Assembly (NCBI RefSeq): GCF_001693275.1
Contig: NZ_CP016482.1
Location: 186,001-250,000 of the forward strand
Reading direction: 5' to 3'
DNA length: 64,000 nucleotides
Source of the DNA: Picosynechococcus sp. PCC 7117
GTDB taxonomy: Bacteria > Cyanobacteriota > Cyanobacteriia > Cyanobacteriales > MRBY01
Positions 17,701 to 26,402 of the stretch are shown piece after piece. The translations under genes were made by a program, and so were the position numbers. Position 1 is the first letter of the stretch, and each line of letters starts with the position of its first letter. The notes beneath the pieces were generated by a model. That model saw only the letters and a list, made by a program, of their open reading frames with translations. It did no database searches and was not told the DNA's origin.

Positions 17701-20700
17701 GTTCCATCGATTACATGAAATACCGTTTAGCCCAGGAGGGTTATCGCGTTGATGAAATTACAGGACGCAGCAGCATTCTCCAGTACAACGATTCAGGCAT
17801 GACCTATGTCCTCCGTTCCGCCAAGGACACCAGCCCCCAAGCCAAAATTGATATTGTCAATCGCTTTAACAGTGGGCAATTAGATGTCGTCATCTTAAAC
17901 CGCAGTGGTGCGACGGGGATTAGCCTCCATGCCTCTGAGAAATTTACTGACCAACGCCCCCGACACATGATCGTCGCCCAGGCTGAGCGGGATATTAACC
18001 AGATGATGCAAATGTTGGGACGGGCAAACCGTTTTGGGCAGGTGATCGAGCCAAAATTCACCCTGGTGATGGCAGATGTTCCCGCCGAGAAACGCTTGGG
18101 GGCAATCTTGGCGAAAAAAATGGCATCCCTCAATGCCAATACCACCGGCGGACGGGATTCTGCCTTGAGCGTGGGCAACGTGATTGATTTCATGAATACC
18201 GCTGGAGAGGAGGTAATCACCGAATTATTGGAGGAAAATCCAGAACTCGATGCCATGTTGTCCTACCCGACACGGGGCAGTTTAGACGGAGATACTGCCC
18301 TCATCCAACGGGTGACAGGACGTATCCCCCTTTTACCTTTGTCAGACCAAGAAGAACTTTACGGCATCATCGAAACCGAAACTGAAGCCCTGATCAAACA
18401 AAAAGAGGCGATGGGGGAGAACATTCTTGCGGCGGATAAACTCGACCTCGATGCCCGCACTGTGGCAATGATGGAAGTTGTGCCAGCGGATGCCAATGTA
18501 GTCAGCGAATTTACTGGAACTGTGGTGCTGGAGGTGGTCGATGCCAAGGTAATCAATAAACCCCCTTCCCAATTACAGGTAATGAACTTGGTGCGAGAAA
18601 ATCTCGAACAACCCAAGGTGAAATCCATTGAAGAAAATGATCTTGGAGCAATTCAGGCGATCGCCCAACAAGAGGGTCAGGTCAAACTCCAAACCCTCCA
18701 AACGGCGATGACCGCCTACCGAGAGCGGGTATTGTCCCAACTCAGATCTGCGGCAACTCTAGAAAAAACCCAGGAAAAACTCGATCAACAGTGGGATGCT
18801 GTTCAGAAGATCATTGAGCAATTTCCAGTGGGAGAACCCGTTCAGTTTTTTAGCCTTGGTTTGGAAGGTGTAAAAATTTCCTCCGGTGTGGTGATAGACA
18901 TTACTCAAAAAAGTCGCATGATCGGTAGTCCTAGTGCCCCCACCAACTGGACAATGCAAATTATCAGCCTCGAAGGGAAACGGCTTTCTTTACCTTTTTC
19001 TAAAATCAATACCGGACGGGCCTCTAGTATTACCCTCAATCCAGCGGATTCAGACCGGAATATCTACGGCGAATTTGATCGTCTACAACAGGCACAGCGG
19101 ACGGAAATGCAGGTATTCACGGGAAATTTACTGAAAGCTTACGAAAAATTTCCCAAGGGTAAGTTTGTGAACTTCACCGACCAGCAGGGGCAAACCCGAC
19201 AGGGACTGTTGATGCACCAGGACTTCGATATCGTCGAACAGCTCCAGCAACAACCTGTATCTTTTGAAAACCCAGAACAGGTGAGTCTTTTCCTGACGGA
19301 ATGGAGTCATAACCGGGGTGTGGTGGAATCTTTGGAGTTAGATTTAGCGATCAAAGCCAATGGCAATGCCAGGCTCACTGGCAAACCCCCAGAATATTAT
19401 GTGGTGCAGGTTCCAGAAGCAACGAGTCGTGGGGGCAAATATTTTCTCAATGAAGCTTTACTCCAAGCTGCACAGGAGGAGTTTTATTCCGTGGGTGGCC
19501 GCATGGAAATGCGAGTACAACCCAAGGATTTAGAGGCAGTTGTACAGGTTTTGATGGAGGCATTAAAGGTGAAATTGGCCGTCCATGATCCCAGCTACAA
19601 AGAATTATTAAGGGAACATTTAGGACAATCTTTGCCGACTTTACAGCAGATGGTAACGACTCCAGTTCAGCCTGAAGCCACGGAACAATTGCAAATTTTC
19701 AATGCTCCACCTGCCGCAATAGCCACTCCACCACTGCCCAAGTCCGTTGAACCTATACCTATGACTACAATTGCTGAATATACTGCGCCGGTGCAGTCCT
19801 CAAGAGCCAAAACCCAAGGTATTCTGTCGTCGGAAAAGCAGGGGAGTAAGGCAGCGAAACATATCGCCCAACTTCTGCATAAATCAGGATTTGCGGCACT
19901 GGTGCTGGCAGGGGAGAGTTTCCATCAGCGGTTTGAACAGGATGGTTATTTACCTTTTGTGATTGAACGGCACGGTGAACAGTTTTATTTAAGCCATTAC
20001 GCTGAATTGAATGGGGATCACTATATTGACGCCGAAATGGTGTTTCAGATTGGTCAGCGGGGAAATTTATCATTACTGGAAACGGCGAGTTATAACCCTT
20101 TGACTGGGGGTGAACTGCGAAATAAAGATTATCGTTTTGCTGAATTATTTTCTGGGAATCTTTTGGCACAGGGCTGGGCGGAAGTTATGCAAGCCAGTCG
20201 GCAGGATTTCGTTCCAGGGCGAGAGGAAGAGATCGTCGTCTCAGAACCAACAAAAACTCCAGAAAAAATTGCATACCCACAAGAACAGCCTGCTCTAAAA
20301 TCTGACCCACCGCTTCAGAATAGTGCCCCATCAAGTCCGAGAGATTTGGTCGTCAGTCCGGAAAATTGGGGCACGGTGGCAAGGGCGATCGCCAAATCCC
20401 CAGCGTATTTGCAACGAATTCAGGAGGTTACAACAAAACCCTTACAGGAGAAGGCTGTCACTGCGATGGAAAATGATTTTGCCGCTTTTCAGCAGTCCGT
20501 GACTGCATTACGGCAATGGTATGCTCACGCCCGCTGTATCGATAAAGCCGCCAATTATCTACAAGGCATTCAGGCGATCGCCGAACAATTTAAAGCCGGC
20601 CAACCCCTGAGTGAAGCCATCCACTGCGCCATGCAAGAAGATCGCCGTGTCGCTACCTTTGAGCAGCTCGCAACGGACTTAGACCGCCAACACCCCGCAA

Positions 20701-20939
20701 CTTTTCTCCAAACTGTCGCCCAAAGAGGCTTACAGAAAGGATTGCAAGTACAAGAACTCGCCGCGACTCTATTACAAGGCGATCCAGCCCTGCGGGATAT
20801 TCATAAAATTCAGCCCCAATCAACCCAAGCCTACCTGCAAAAAATTCTTGCCACCGCTGAACAACTTTTCACCAGAGAACAGTCCCAACCCATGCCGGCA
20901 AAAGTCTCCAGTGAACAACACCATCACCAAAAACTTTAA
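14703..20939 (+). CDS. Giant DNA methyltransferase / Strawberry-notch-like helicase (DarB-like)
   Basis: 2078 residues from GTG 14703 (AAGG upstream; ATG 14701 is followed at once by a stop). An N-terminal N6-adenine methyltransferase has a SAM-site stretch (YEPTAGNGALLLGA, about 122-135) and the catalytic NPPFG at about 184. A low-complexity linker (about 300-490) leads to a superfamily 2 helicase of Strawberry-notch type: GDQTGNGKGRFG at about 579, FIFDEAHEAGG at about 706, MSATATK at about 745, and QMLGRANRFGQ at about 1104. Long C-terminal accessory domains follow. The order matches phage P1 DarB and plasmid relatives, which protect incoming DNA from restriction; that role is inferred. 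Another ORF is nested in the linker. Confidence 0.88.
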   Translation: MTETDLERIQLRNYLTNLWQRGGKFDSITAARKAIQAELGIAIEPGSQTAKIIDEVLELSLVTAAREIASEKKPLEAFDLLVDLYDRQPRLGVRSSTSVRQQAYSTALPIAYLASTLAGINPTAKIYEPTAGNGALLLGAAPENCTVNELNPDRANQLRSQGFTVTEQDATAYLPNQFHDVVIMNPPFGRVKGKRFRLAGEMGTTSQIDQAIALQALQAMKNDGRAVLILGGKPETTTSERAEAYNSLETRRFFYVLQQQYNVIDHFTISGDLYRKQGAGWAIDIIQIAGRGQSQRPLPAVEPPRIYTSFNQLRGFLHDYLQRNPIAELQRIPNHRPRLDPKNRGGSGVIYGTNSSEPKHSRLSDVPRIDESAGRVDVPPMAGTDRTVEELTGGIRGDITATQSVFDGSFALSERGHRRNRRLVDELGGESGGIQFDMAELVADNQLGNRVSRLPNGIKAGSQSDGTARRSDNIAISVGTQNSFPINEETTMSEEFNIPYQPRSQGRSPQTLIPTNMAVAAQKALDVFEAVHGNIDDFVCQRLGYPSKSVMFEVLYAEQIDSLALAFVQKDQGKIFLNGDQTGNGKGRFGAANIIDAQRQGHIPVFVTQKPNLYAAMLEDLADIGQGGMTPFMTNNNEKLILKNGTVLTTGNKASQEAEMFQIAQRLHLGNYGVVFTTYNQLQTVNNQEPYRREFLRAIAHRSVFIFDEAHEAGGGQSETWKTGQAPNRAEFVRELVDLSAGAMFMSATATKNPAVMDLYARRTDAIHAVDSMYRLENTLKAGGIPLQQMMATQFVRAGNMLRRERSFDNISFDAKTVPVDQDVADNISAVMRAIDRFDATKAKAMKELRKEVRAEAKSLSEDNSIGQASVQSVNFTSLMHNAIEQGLLSQKAEATVQEAIAALERGEKPLIALSNTMDSFIGSYAKDQGIEAGEAIEITFGDVLNRYLERSRDVIITDYLGKRTRMPMTADQLGEEAIAAFEEAKEILANADFTKIPLSSIDYMKYRLAQEGYRVDEITGRSSILQYNDSGMTYVLRSAKDTSPQAKIDIVNRFNSGQLDVVILNRSGATGISLHASEKFTDQRPRHMIVAQAERDINQMMQMLGRANRFGQVIEPKFTLVMADVPAEKRLGAILAKKMASLNANTTGGRDSALSVGNVIDFMNTAGEEVITELLEENPELDAMLSYPTRGSLDGDTALIQRVTGRIPLLPLSDQEELYGIIETETEALIKQKEAMGENILAADKLDLDARTVAMMEVVPADANVVSEFTGTVVLEVVDAKVINKPPSQLQVMNLVRENLEQPKVKSIEENDLGAIQAIAQQEGQVKLQTLQTAMTAYRERVLSQLRSAATLEKTQEKLDQQWDAVQKIIEQFPVGEPVQFFSLGLEGVKISSGVVIDITQKSRMIGSPSAPTNWTMQIISLEGKRLSLPFSKINTGRASSITLNPADSDRNIYGEFDRLQQAQRTEMQVFTGNLLKAYEKFPKGKFVNFTDQQGQTRQGLLMHQDFDIVEQLQQQPVSFENPEQVSLFLTEWSHNRGVVESLELDLAIKANGNARLTGKPPEYYVVQVPEATSRGGKYFLNEALLQAAQEEFYSVGGRMEMRVQPKDLEAVVQVLMEALKVKLAVHDPSYKELLREHLGQSLPTLQQMVTTPVQPEATEQLQIFNAPPAAIATPPLPKSVEPIPMTTIAEYTAPVQSSRAKTQGILSSEKQGSKAAKHIAQLLHKSGFAALVLAGESFHQRFEQDGYLPFVIERHGEQFYLSHYAELNGDHYIDAEMVFQIGQRGNLSLLETASYNPLTGGELRNKDYRFAELFSGNLLAQGWAEVMQASRQDFVPGREEEIVVSEPTKTPEKIAYPQEQPALKSDPPLQNSAPSSPRDLVVSPENWGTVARAIAKSPAYLQRIQEVTTKPLQEKAVTAMENDFAAFQQSVTALRQWYAHARCIDKAANYLQGIQAIAEQFKAGQPLSEAIHCAMQEDRRVATFEQLATDLDRQHPATFLQTVAQRGLQKGLQVQELAATLLQGDPALRDIHKIQPQSTQAYLQKILATAEQLFTREQSQPMPAKVSSEQHHHQKL
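15655..16161 (+). CDS. Nested out-of-frame ORF inside the methyltransferase-helicase linker
   Basis: 168 codons in a different frame from the giant gene. It has its own GAGG box eight bases before ATG 15655, a balanced Trp- and Leu-rich composition (RVEWMCRQWLEQTG, LKSLQEELEETLQQLNPYL) and stops at 16161. ATG 16176 (MSEEFNIPYQ) follows 14 bases later in the helicase frame. Ancestrally this may have been three genes (methyltransferase, this protein, helicase). Both frames are stop-free here. No family recognised; protein-like composition is my main evidence. Confidence 0.5.
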   Translation: MTISNAIQLPSYNEYQTTDRVWIPKTEGDQALFMVRIPANLSTLDFQTYLELMKVRVEWMCRQWLEQTGQLKSLQEELEETLQQLNPYLMAPLLYQKEDTDEIGDWLMNWAVNLVEFNSTWRNWWQITNWAIEFPVSLTELKPDPNQMAQHDAVTISQFLSELRTPFP

Positions 20940-20954
20940 AACTCTAAAAAACCC

Positions 20955-21269
20955 ATGCATGATCAACAAAAAACCGTCCACGAACTCAACCAAGCTGTCC
21001 TCGCCACTGCCCTGAGCAAACTGGTGAGCAATCTGCAATCCTGCCAATCTCGACTTGATTACGCCTATGCCAGAGCTACCCGTTCTCAAAATGTCCATAT
21101 CCAAGGCAAACTATCAGCAGCTTCATTGAAACTCTCAGAAATGCAAGAAATTTTGAATGATGAAGCCATACAGGCACTGCTCAAGACTCATCCAGAGCGG
21201 GATTTACTGCGGGAACTGATGGTCAACCCAACTATTCCCGCCCCAGCCCACGAAGAAATTAACTTTTAA
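20955..21269 (+). CDS. Small helical hypothetical protein
   Basis: 104 residues, 15 bases after the giant gene, so probably cotranscribed. Predicted all-helical (ELNQAVLATALSKLVSNLQS, KLSAASLKLSEMQEIL), no Cys, no membrane segment. A partner or regulator of the DarB-like protein is possible from position. No family recognised. Confidence 0.6.
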   Translation: MHDQQKTVHELNQAVLATALSKLVSNLQSCQSRLDYAYARATRSQNVHIQGKLSAASLKLSEMQEILNDEAIQALLKTHPERDLLRELMVNPTIPAPAHEEINF

Positions 21270-21276
21270 CCTTGCC

Positions 21277-21295
21277 TATTCGGAATTTGCGAATA
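21277..21295. promoter_or_regulatory. Inverted repeat before the HTH gene
   Basis: TATTCG, seven-base spacer, CGAATA, 32 bases before ATG 21327. A candidate autoregulatory operator for the HTH antitoxin-like protein. Confidence 0.45.
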
Positions 21296-21326
21296 TAGAA
21301 TAAAGGTCACGAGAAGAAAAAAATAA

Positions 21327-21836
21327 ATGCTAAAACCCCAAGACATCGTGATCTTACTTCAAGTTCACTGCTTAGGTACAACATGGACATATAGCGAATT
21401 AGCAAAAAGTCTAAAAATGAGTGCCTCAACCGTCCATGAAGCCTTACAACGTTGTGAACTGAGTCATCTATATAATCAAAACAAAAGAAGAATTTTAAAA
21501 GGAGCATTAGAGGAATTTTTAGTGCATGGTTTAAAGTATGCTTTTCCTGCAGAAGCTGGAGCAATCACACGTGGAATTCCTACCGCTCATTCAGCCGAAC
21601 CATTAAAAAAATTGTTAATGATAGAGGAGAAAAATCCTTATGTGTGGGCTTCAGCGAAGGGAAAAATTAAAGGTCAAAGGATAACTCCCCTGTATAAATC
21701 TGTGCCAGAAGTGGTGGAAAATGAGGAAAATTATCGATTATATGAATTGCTGTGTCTTGTTGATAGTTTACGGATAGGAAAGATTAGAGAACAGGAATTA
21801 GCATCAATGGAGTTGAGTAAAAGATTATATGTCTAA
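21327..21836 (+). CDS. HTH regulator, likely antitoxin partner of an AbiEii-like toxin
   Basis: 169 residues. An N-terminal winged helix-turn-helix (TWTYSELAKSLKMSASTVHE at about 19-38) is followed by a conserved middle (GLKYAFPAEAGAITRGIPTA), typical of a cyanobacterial regulator family found next to nucleotidyltransferases. The next gene overlaps it by eight bases and is such a nucleotidyltransferase, now decayed, so this reads as the surviving antitoxin half of an AbiE-like module. It would bind its own promoter; TATTCG/CGAATA arms lie upstream. Confidence 0.7.
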   Translation: MLKPQDIVILLQVHCLGTTWTYSELAKSLKMSASTVHEALQRCELSHLYNQNKRRILKGALEEFLVHGLKYAFPAEAGAITRGIPTAHSAEPLKKLLMIEEKNPYVWASAKGKIKGQRITPLYKSVPEVVENEENYRLYELLCLVDSLRIGKIREQELASMELSKRLYV

Positions 21837-22502
21837 TCCGCAGATTAAGAATTTAGAAAAAGTCGCTGCTATTTTATCTCACATTCCGGAGCAATTTGTC
21901 TTTACAGGTGGTGCAACTATTGCTCTGTATTTAGATTAAATATTGTGGGATGAAGTGCGTCCGACAATGGATGTAGATTGTGTCGTGGAAATTGCTTCTC
22001 GTGCGGAATATTATGCTTTGGCAGATCGCCTCAGGGCTTTGGGCTTGGAAGAATGTATGGAACCTGATGCACCGTTGTGCCGTTGGTTATATCAAGATTT
22101 AATCGTGGATATTATGCCCTGTGATGCAGGGATTCTAGGTTTTAGTAACCGTTGGTATCAGGCTGGAATTCAGCACAAAATATCCTATACATTACCAAAT
22201 GGTCGGGCGATCGCCATTTTTCCTCCTATTTATTAGCGAGTAAAGTTGAGGCTTTTCTTGGGCGGGGTCAAAATTTTCGATATTCTAAGGATATTGAAGA
22301 TATCGTAATTTTGCTAGATGGCTATGACATTTTAATGGCGCAATTGGCAACGGCGGAAGCAGATGTGTCTGCATTTTTAAAAAATTAGTTTCGTGAAAAT
22401 CAAGAAGATTTAGAAGAAGCTATGCTCTGTTTTTTACCGACATCAAGCTATGAACGGGAAGATGTGGTTATGGGGCTAATCCAACGATTCGCAGAATCAT
22501 AA
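21829..22502 (+). pseudogene. Decayed AbiEii-like nucleotidyltransferase
   Basis: The original reading starts at ATG 21829 with FVFTGGATIALYLD and continues DVDCVVEIASRAEYYALADR, the nucleotidyltransferase core with its Gly pair and acidic residues. Three lesions break it: TAA at 21937, a one-base frameshift at about 22221-22230 (FPP then YLLASKVEAFLGRG), and TAG at 22386. The last part (FRENQEDLEEAM) ends at 22502. With the lesions the toxin should be inactive, while the HTH partner remains intact. Confidence 0.85.
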
Positions 22503-22503
22503 A

Positions 22504-22533
22504 AATAGGGAACAGAAAAAGCCACTCCCTATT
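22504..22533 (-). terminator. Terminator of the virB2-virB5-like operon
   Basis: On the minus strand: AATAGGGA and TCCCTATT arms around a 14-base loop, followed by a T run. It lies just after the stop of the VirB5-like gene. Confidence 0.65.
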
Positions 22534-22571
22534 GAATATTATTCGTGTGTTTTTAATAAAAGAAAGTTAGC

Positions 22572-23288
22572 TCAAAGATCATCAACTAAAGCATTATTAA
22601 ACTGCACCTCACGGAGAATCTGATTGGCAGCGCGATCCTGTTCAGCTTGCTGGGTGCGTTCTGCACGGGCCATGGTTTTGAGAACATTAGCTTGGGCAAT
22701 ATTATTCGCAGCAAGTTGTTGAAGAATCTGCTGGTTTTGCTCGATTTGGATCCGGGAAAGCTGGGTTTCATTCGCCATCTGGAGCGTCATACATTTCATC
22801 ACTTCCTGGGTGATATTCAGGGTTTGGCATTGGGCTGCTAGATCGCCGGAGGTGCTAGAGATTTGTGTTGAAGTTGCTGACAATTGTTCGGTATTCTGTT
22901 GGCCTTCAGCAGAAAAAACAATTTCTCCAAGGGTACTAGAAGTACCGGCAGCGACTTCGGCTTGTCTTAAAATGCCTTCTGCAATGTCGTTAATATCAGT
23001 TTGATTGAGGGTGGCTTGGTCACGAATCTCTGCAAAAATACCGCTGGGATCTGGCAAGCCTAATGCGCCTGAGATCGCCTCGATCCCTTGGGGTACATAG
23101 ACTTGAAGGAAGTCTTCAACATGGCTGCCGACATAGGTTTCAAAGGCACCAGAAATAATTTGGGTAGTTTGGTTCCAAGTGTTTCTGAGAATGTCGAGGG
23201 CTGAGGCTTCGCTTTTAGCGGTGGAAATGAGGATGATGCTCGTGGAAAGGGGAATGATGATCAATAGTTTTTTGGTGCGGTTTTTCAT
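22572..23288 (-). CDS. VirB5/TrbJ-like exported protein
   Basis: 238 residues. A signal peptide (LLIIIPLSTSIILISTAKSEA) is followed by a helical body and a long Gln-rich coiled coil to the C terminus (NETQLSRIQIEQNQQILQQL). Two cysteines (AAQCQTL, VMKCMTL) may form a disulfide. This fits VirB5/TrbJ, a minor pilus-tip protein. It is the last gene of the leftward operon after VirB2-, VirB3- and VirB4-like genes, which is the usual order. Confidence 0.72.
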   Translation of the reverse strand: MKNRTKKLLIIIPLSTSIILISTAKSEASALDILRNTWNQTTQIISGAFETYVGSHVEDFLQVYVPQGIEAISGALGLPDPSGIFAEIRDQATLNQTDINDIAEGILRQAEVAAGTSSTLGEIVFSAEGQQNTEQLSATSTQISSTSGDLAAQCQTLNITQEVMKCMTLQMANETQLSRIQIEQNQQILQQLAANNIAQANVLKTMARAERTQQAEQDRAANQILREVQFNNALVDDL

Positions 23289-23290
23289 GG

Positions 23291-26056
23291 TTAAAAATCC
23301 TCTAAGGGTTTGCCCTGTTGCATACAGGTTTGGAAGTGGGCGCCCCAGCGGGCAGCGGCTTCGAGGGGGTTAGGGTATTGTTCAAAGAAGCGATCGCGGG
23401 CGGTGACTTGGGCTTTGTTGTTGGCGAGTAAACCGACGAGAATCGGACTGGCAAAATAGCGTCCGTGGGTATAACGGCGATCGCCATCGACTAGCCATTG
23501 GGAAGTACCGCGACGGGGGTCGGCCTTAAAGGTACTGGCAACGTTTTCGCTGATGATGGCTTCAGGCGTGCGATGGATGCGTTGGTAATGGTCAATGTCA
23601 TCGCCGTTGATTCGTCCTGTAATGCGCAAGGAAAGATTGGTACGCATCTTGGCACTGGCGGCATTGGTTTCGATGATCACTGGATCTTGAGTGGTTAAAA
23701 TAACCGTCAAACCAGACTTTCGCGCCGTTGCCATTTGCACACCGACATATCTTGCTAGACCGGCATATTCGAGCCAGATAGAAGCCTCATCAATGTAAAA
23801 AATAGAGCGGGAACATTGCAGGGCGCGCCGTTGGGCGATATTGCAAATCATCAGTCCCAAAACCCGTGCTTTTTTCTCAGAACTGGGTTTGAGGCAGGAA
23901 AATTGCAGGTAGGGTGTGCGGAAAAAATCAACGCTAGAAGGTTGGGCGATCTGCTTACCCATTGCCCCTTCAATCCAACTCATCAGGGCGGAACGGATGA
24001 AATTAACCGCCTGCCGTTGCCCCTCGTCGTCGTTTTGCACTAGTGAATAATTGATCCGCTCGTAGAAATCTTGGAGAGTCGGATAGGCTTGCCATGCCGC
24101 AGAATGAATTCCCTGTTTTTGAGCCTGGGCAATGCGGTCAAGAATTTCGGGATCACGATAAAAACGGGCGATCGCCGTCGTGAGAATAAACTCAACCTGC
24201 GTGGCTAAACCCGAATCAGTAACCCCATCCAGCACCAAGGCTTGCAACATTGCCTCAATAGATTCCACAAACGCCTCCCGTCGCTCCAGTTGAGTTTGGG
24301 GCGAAAAGTTAGAAAAATCTGGCAATTCTAAAATATTGGATGCTTCACGGGAAGGATCAAACTCCGTGCCACCAAGAAATTTAATCAACGCCGAATAGGT
24401 AGAGGAAGTCTTCTGGGACTCCTCTAAAGACTCAGTTTCAGACGGTACGACCAAATCCATGGAGGTAATCTGCGCCCCTGTAAACGCTGCTTCCACGAGC
24501 ATATCGCCCACCAGAACTGACTTACCCGAAGCCGTTCTGCCGTAGACGACCCCGTGGCGCGGACTGCCAAATTCATCCTCCAGACTGGCGCGAAACGGTA
24601 CGCCTCCCTGAATACTGATAAATTCCGTGCCTGTCTCCGCCTGATTGACGATGCCCGTGAGGTTGACTAAGCCCAACGCCGCCGAAGCATTGATGGAAAG
24701 CCGATAATCACCCGTCACAAAACCCGCACAACGCCACAACAATTCCAGCTTGATGGGCAAGGTTTGCAGCCAAATCCGCCAGACATAATCCCGCTCCTGA
24801 AACAGGCGAGTGGGGCGATTAAAGCCTTTCCGAATCAAGGTTAATTTGTCGCGGAGAATATCTAAATTAGGGGCATAGACGAGGATTGCTACGCCCACAT
24901 AAACCGGATAATCCCCTTGCTGAATCAGCCGTTGCGCCTCCATCGCCTCCTCGGAGGTAACCACCGCCGTTTGGTCTGCCTGCCCATTTTTGTTGGAGGT
25001 GCGGAGCTGTTGTTTGGTGTAATTTTGTAGGGATTTGCGTACCCCATCCACCGAGGCATAACTGTATTGGGTAATCAGGTCATAATCGCTGAGATCTAGG
25101 GAAATCAGGCAATCCCAGAGCCAACGATATTTATGTTCTGGTGAAGTGAACTCGTCGGGTAAATCCTCAAAACCCAGAATCGCACAATATTGTTGCCGTG
25201 CAGGAAGCCAGAGGTGTTCTTGGTGTGTCCGGGGAAAATTCTCGTCGGTAAAAAGCTGTGACAACAATGACAAGGGTTCTCCCGTCAGACTTTCACCCGT
25301 GCGCTTAAACTCCTGAATTTCGGGATGGGGGTCATCGAGATCGACAAATAAATAGTAGGGTAATGTCGAATCACCGCCGATCGCTTGATTGAGCATCTCC
25401 CAGAGGCGATCGCCATCATAGAGTTGCGCCTGATCTAGTTTCAGCGTGGCATAGAGGGTTTTCTCAAACTCAATCCCCGCCCGGTAAGCAGACTGAAATA
25501 GCGTCAACAACTGGTCGTATTCCCGCTCATATTCCACATCGGTGAACAGAGCTTCCCAGCGGCGAATCACCTTGGAGAAAAACTTTTCGACCCCATTATC
25601 CGAATCCACTGCTGACCCATCGACCGTAAACGTACTATCAATGCGATAGGTAATTTGCTTGCGTTGTTTGCTGTGGGCGAGACTGCGGCGCGTACTATCC
25701 TTGTTCAGCCAAAGTAATTGTGCCGCTGGATTCGGTAAATGCTCCGCTGGGGAAGCCTCAAAATGAGAATTCACCTGCGTCGAAAAAGTGAGCTTTTCCT
25801 GCTCCGCTAAACCTTTCAGCACCGATAGTAAACCCGCCATGGAAGGCTCGTGGGCTTCATTGCTATGGATACACTGATAACTGGCACTGAAGGAAAACTG
25901 AGTTAAATCCCCCTGGGTATTGGCGATCGCCCAGACATCATGACCCCCTTTTCGCAGACAAACAATTTTGACGAGATCTAAAAAATTCTCAATTGCAGGC
26001 AAATAATCCGTGGGCATAGAACCCCGCAAAGCCTGAATTGCCGTTGCTAAACCCAT
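23291..26056 (-). CDS. virB4: VirB4/TraC-like secretion ATPase
   Basis: 921 residues. The C-terminal ATPase domain carries Walker A GRTASGKS at about residue 505 and Walker B SIFYIDEAS at about 755, followed by a sensor-like VILTTQDP. The N-terminal half (about 1-450) is the VirB4 domain that contacts the inner-membrane complex. The enzyme powers pilus assembly and substrate transfer. The start overlaps the stop of the VirB3-like gene by one base (TAATG). Length is at the upper end of the family. Confidence 0.92.
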   Translation of the reverse strand: MGLATAIQALRGSMPTDYLPAIENFLDLVKIVCLRKGGHDVWAIANTQGDLTQFSFSASYQCIHSNEAHEPSMAGLLSVLKGLAEQEKLTFSTQVNSHFEASPAEHLPNPAAQLLWLNKDSTRRSLAHSKQRKQITYRIDSTFTVDGSAVDSDNGVEKFFSKVIRRWEALFTDVEYEREYDQLLTLFQSAYRAGIEFEKTLYATLKLDQAQLYDGDRLWEMLNQAIGGDSTLPYYLFVDLDDPHPEIQEFKRTGESLTGEPLSLLSQLFTDENFPRTHQEHLWLPARQQYCAILGFEDLPDEFTSPEHKYRWLWDCLISLDLSDYDLITQYSYASVDGVRKSLQNYTKQQLRTSNKNGQADQTAVVTSEEAMEAQRLIQQGDYPVYVGVAILVYAPNLDILRDKLTLIRKGFNRPTRLFQERDYVWRIWLQTLPIKLELLWRCAGFVTGDYRLSINASAALGLVNLTGIVNQAETGTEFISIQGGVPFRASLEDEFGSPRHGVVYGRTASGKSVLVGDMLVEAAFTGAQITSMDLVVPSETESLEESQKTSSTYSALIKFLGGTEFDPSREASNILELPDFSNFSPQTQLERREAFVESIEAMLQALVLDGVTDSGLATQVEFILTTAIARFYRDPEILDRIAQAQKQGIHSAAWQAYPTLQDFYERINYSLVQNDDEGQRQAVNFIRSALMSWIEGAMGKQIAQPSSVDFFRTPYLQFSCLKPSSEKKARVLGLMICNIAQRRALQCSRSIFYIDEASIWLEYAGLARYVGVQMATARKSGLTVILTTQDPVIIETNAASAKMRTNLSLRITGRINGDDIDHYQRIHRTPEAIISENVASTFKADPRRGTSQWLVDGDRRYTHGRYFASPILVGLLANNKAQVTARDRFFEQYPNPLEAAARWGAHFQTCMQQGKPLEDF

Positions 26057-26397
26057 TACCGTAGTTCCTCCTGAATTGAAACTTGCCGACTAACTGCCAC
26101 AGTCGGCGTCCGTTTAAGCCACATCGAATGTCGCCCCCGACCGCGACGCCAGCGGGGCGGCTGCTGATATTTCGCCGCTGTTCTTGCTGGAGAGTGACCC
26201 GCAACAATCAGCCAAGTAATGAAGGGCGCACAGGTATAAACCATGACCCAGATAAAATTTGCTTGGCACCAAACCCCGACAACGATAAAGCCAAAAAACA
26301 GCGACAAGCCAAACGGGATAATGTGTTCAGGGCTGAAGATAAAGAAATTGGCGCGGCGACGAAAAGATTTATTGACCTTCGTATTTTTCACAGACAT
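26056..26397 (-). CDS. VirB3-like membrane protein
   Basis: 113 residues from ATG 26397 (the earlier TTG-type start would overlap the upstream gene). Two membrane segments are adjacent (FGLSLFFGFIVVGVWC, IWVMVYTCAPFITWLIVAG), followed by a basic Arg-rich tail. Small size, paired segments and position directly before VirB4 define VirB3. Confidence 0.78.
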   Translation of the reverse strand: MSVKNTKVNKSFRRRANFFIFSPEHIIPFGLSLFFGFIVVGVWCQANFIWVMVYTCAPFITWLIVAGHSPARTAAKYQQPPRWRRGRGRHSMWLKRTPTVAVSRQVSIQEELR

Positions 26398-26402
26398 GAT
26401 GT

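Noticed and set aside
17804-18256. 150-codon minus-strand ORF in the helicase region
   Set aside because: Ser/Ala-rich antisense frame typical of shadows of a strongly coding strand.
19765-20169. 134-codon minus-strand ORF inside the giant methyltransferase-helicase gene
   Set aside because: Composition (Pro/Ser/Gln-rich) and lack of a ribosome binding site mark it as an antisense shadow.
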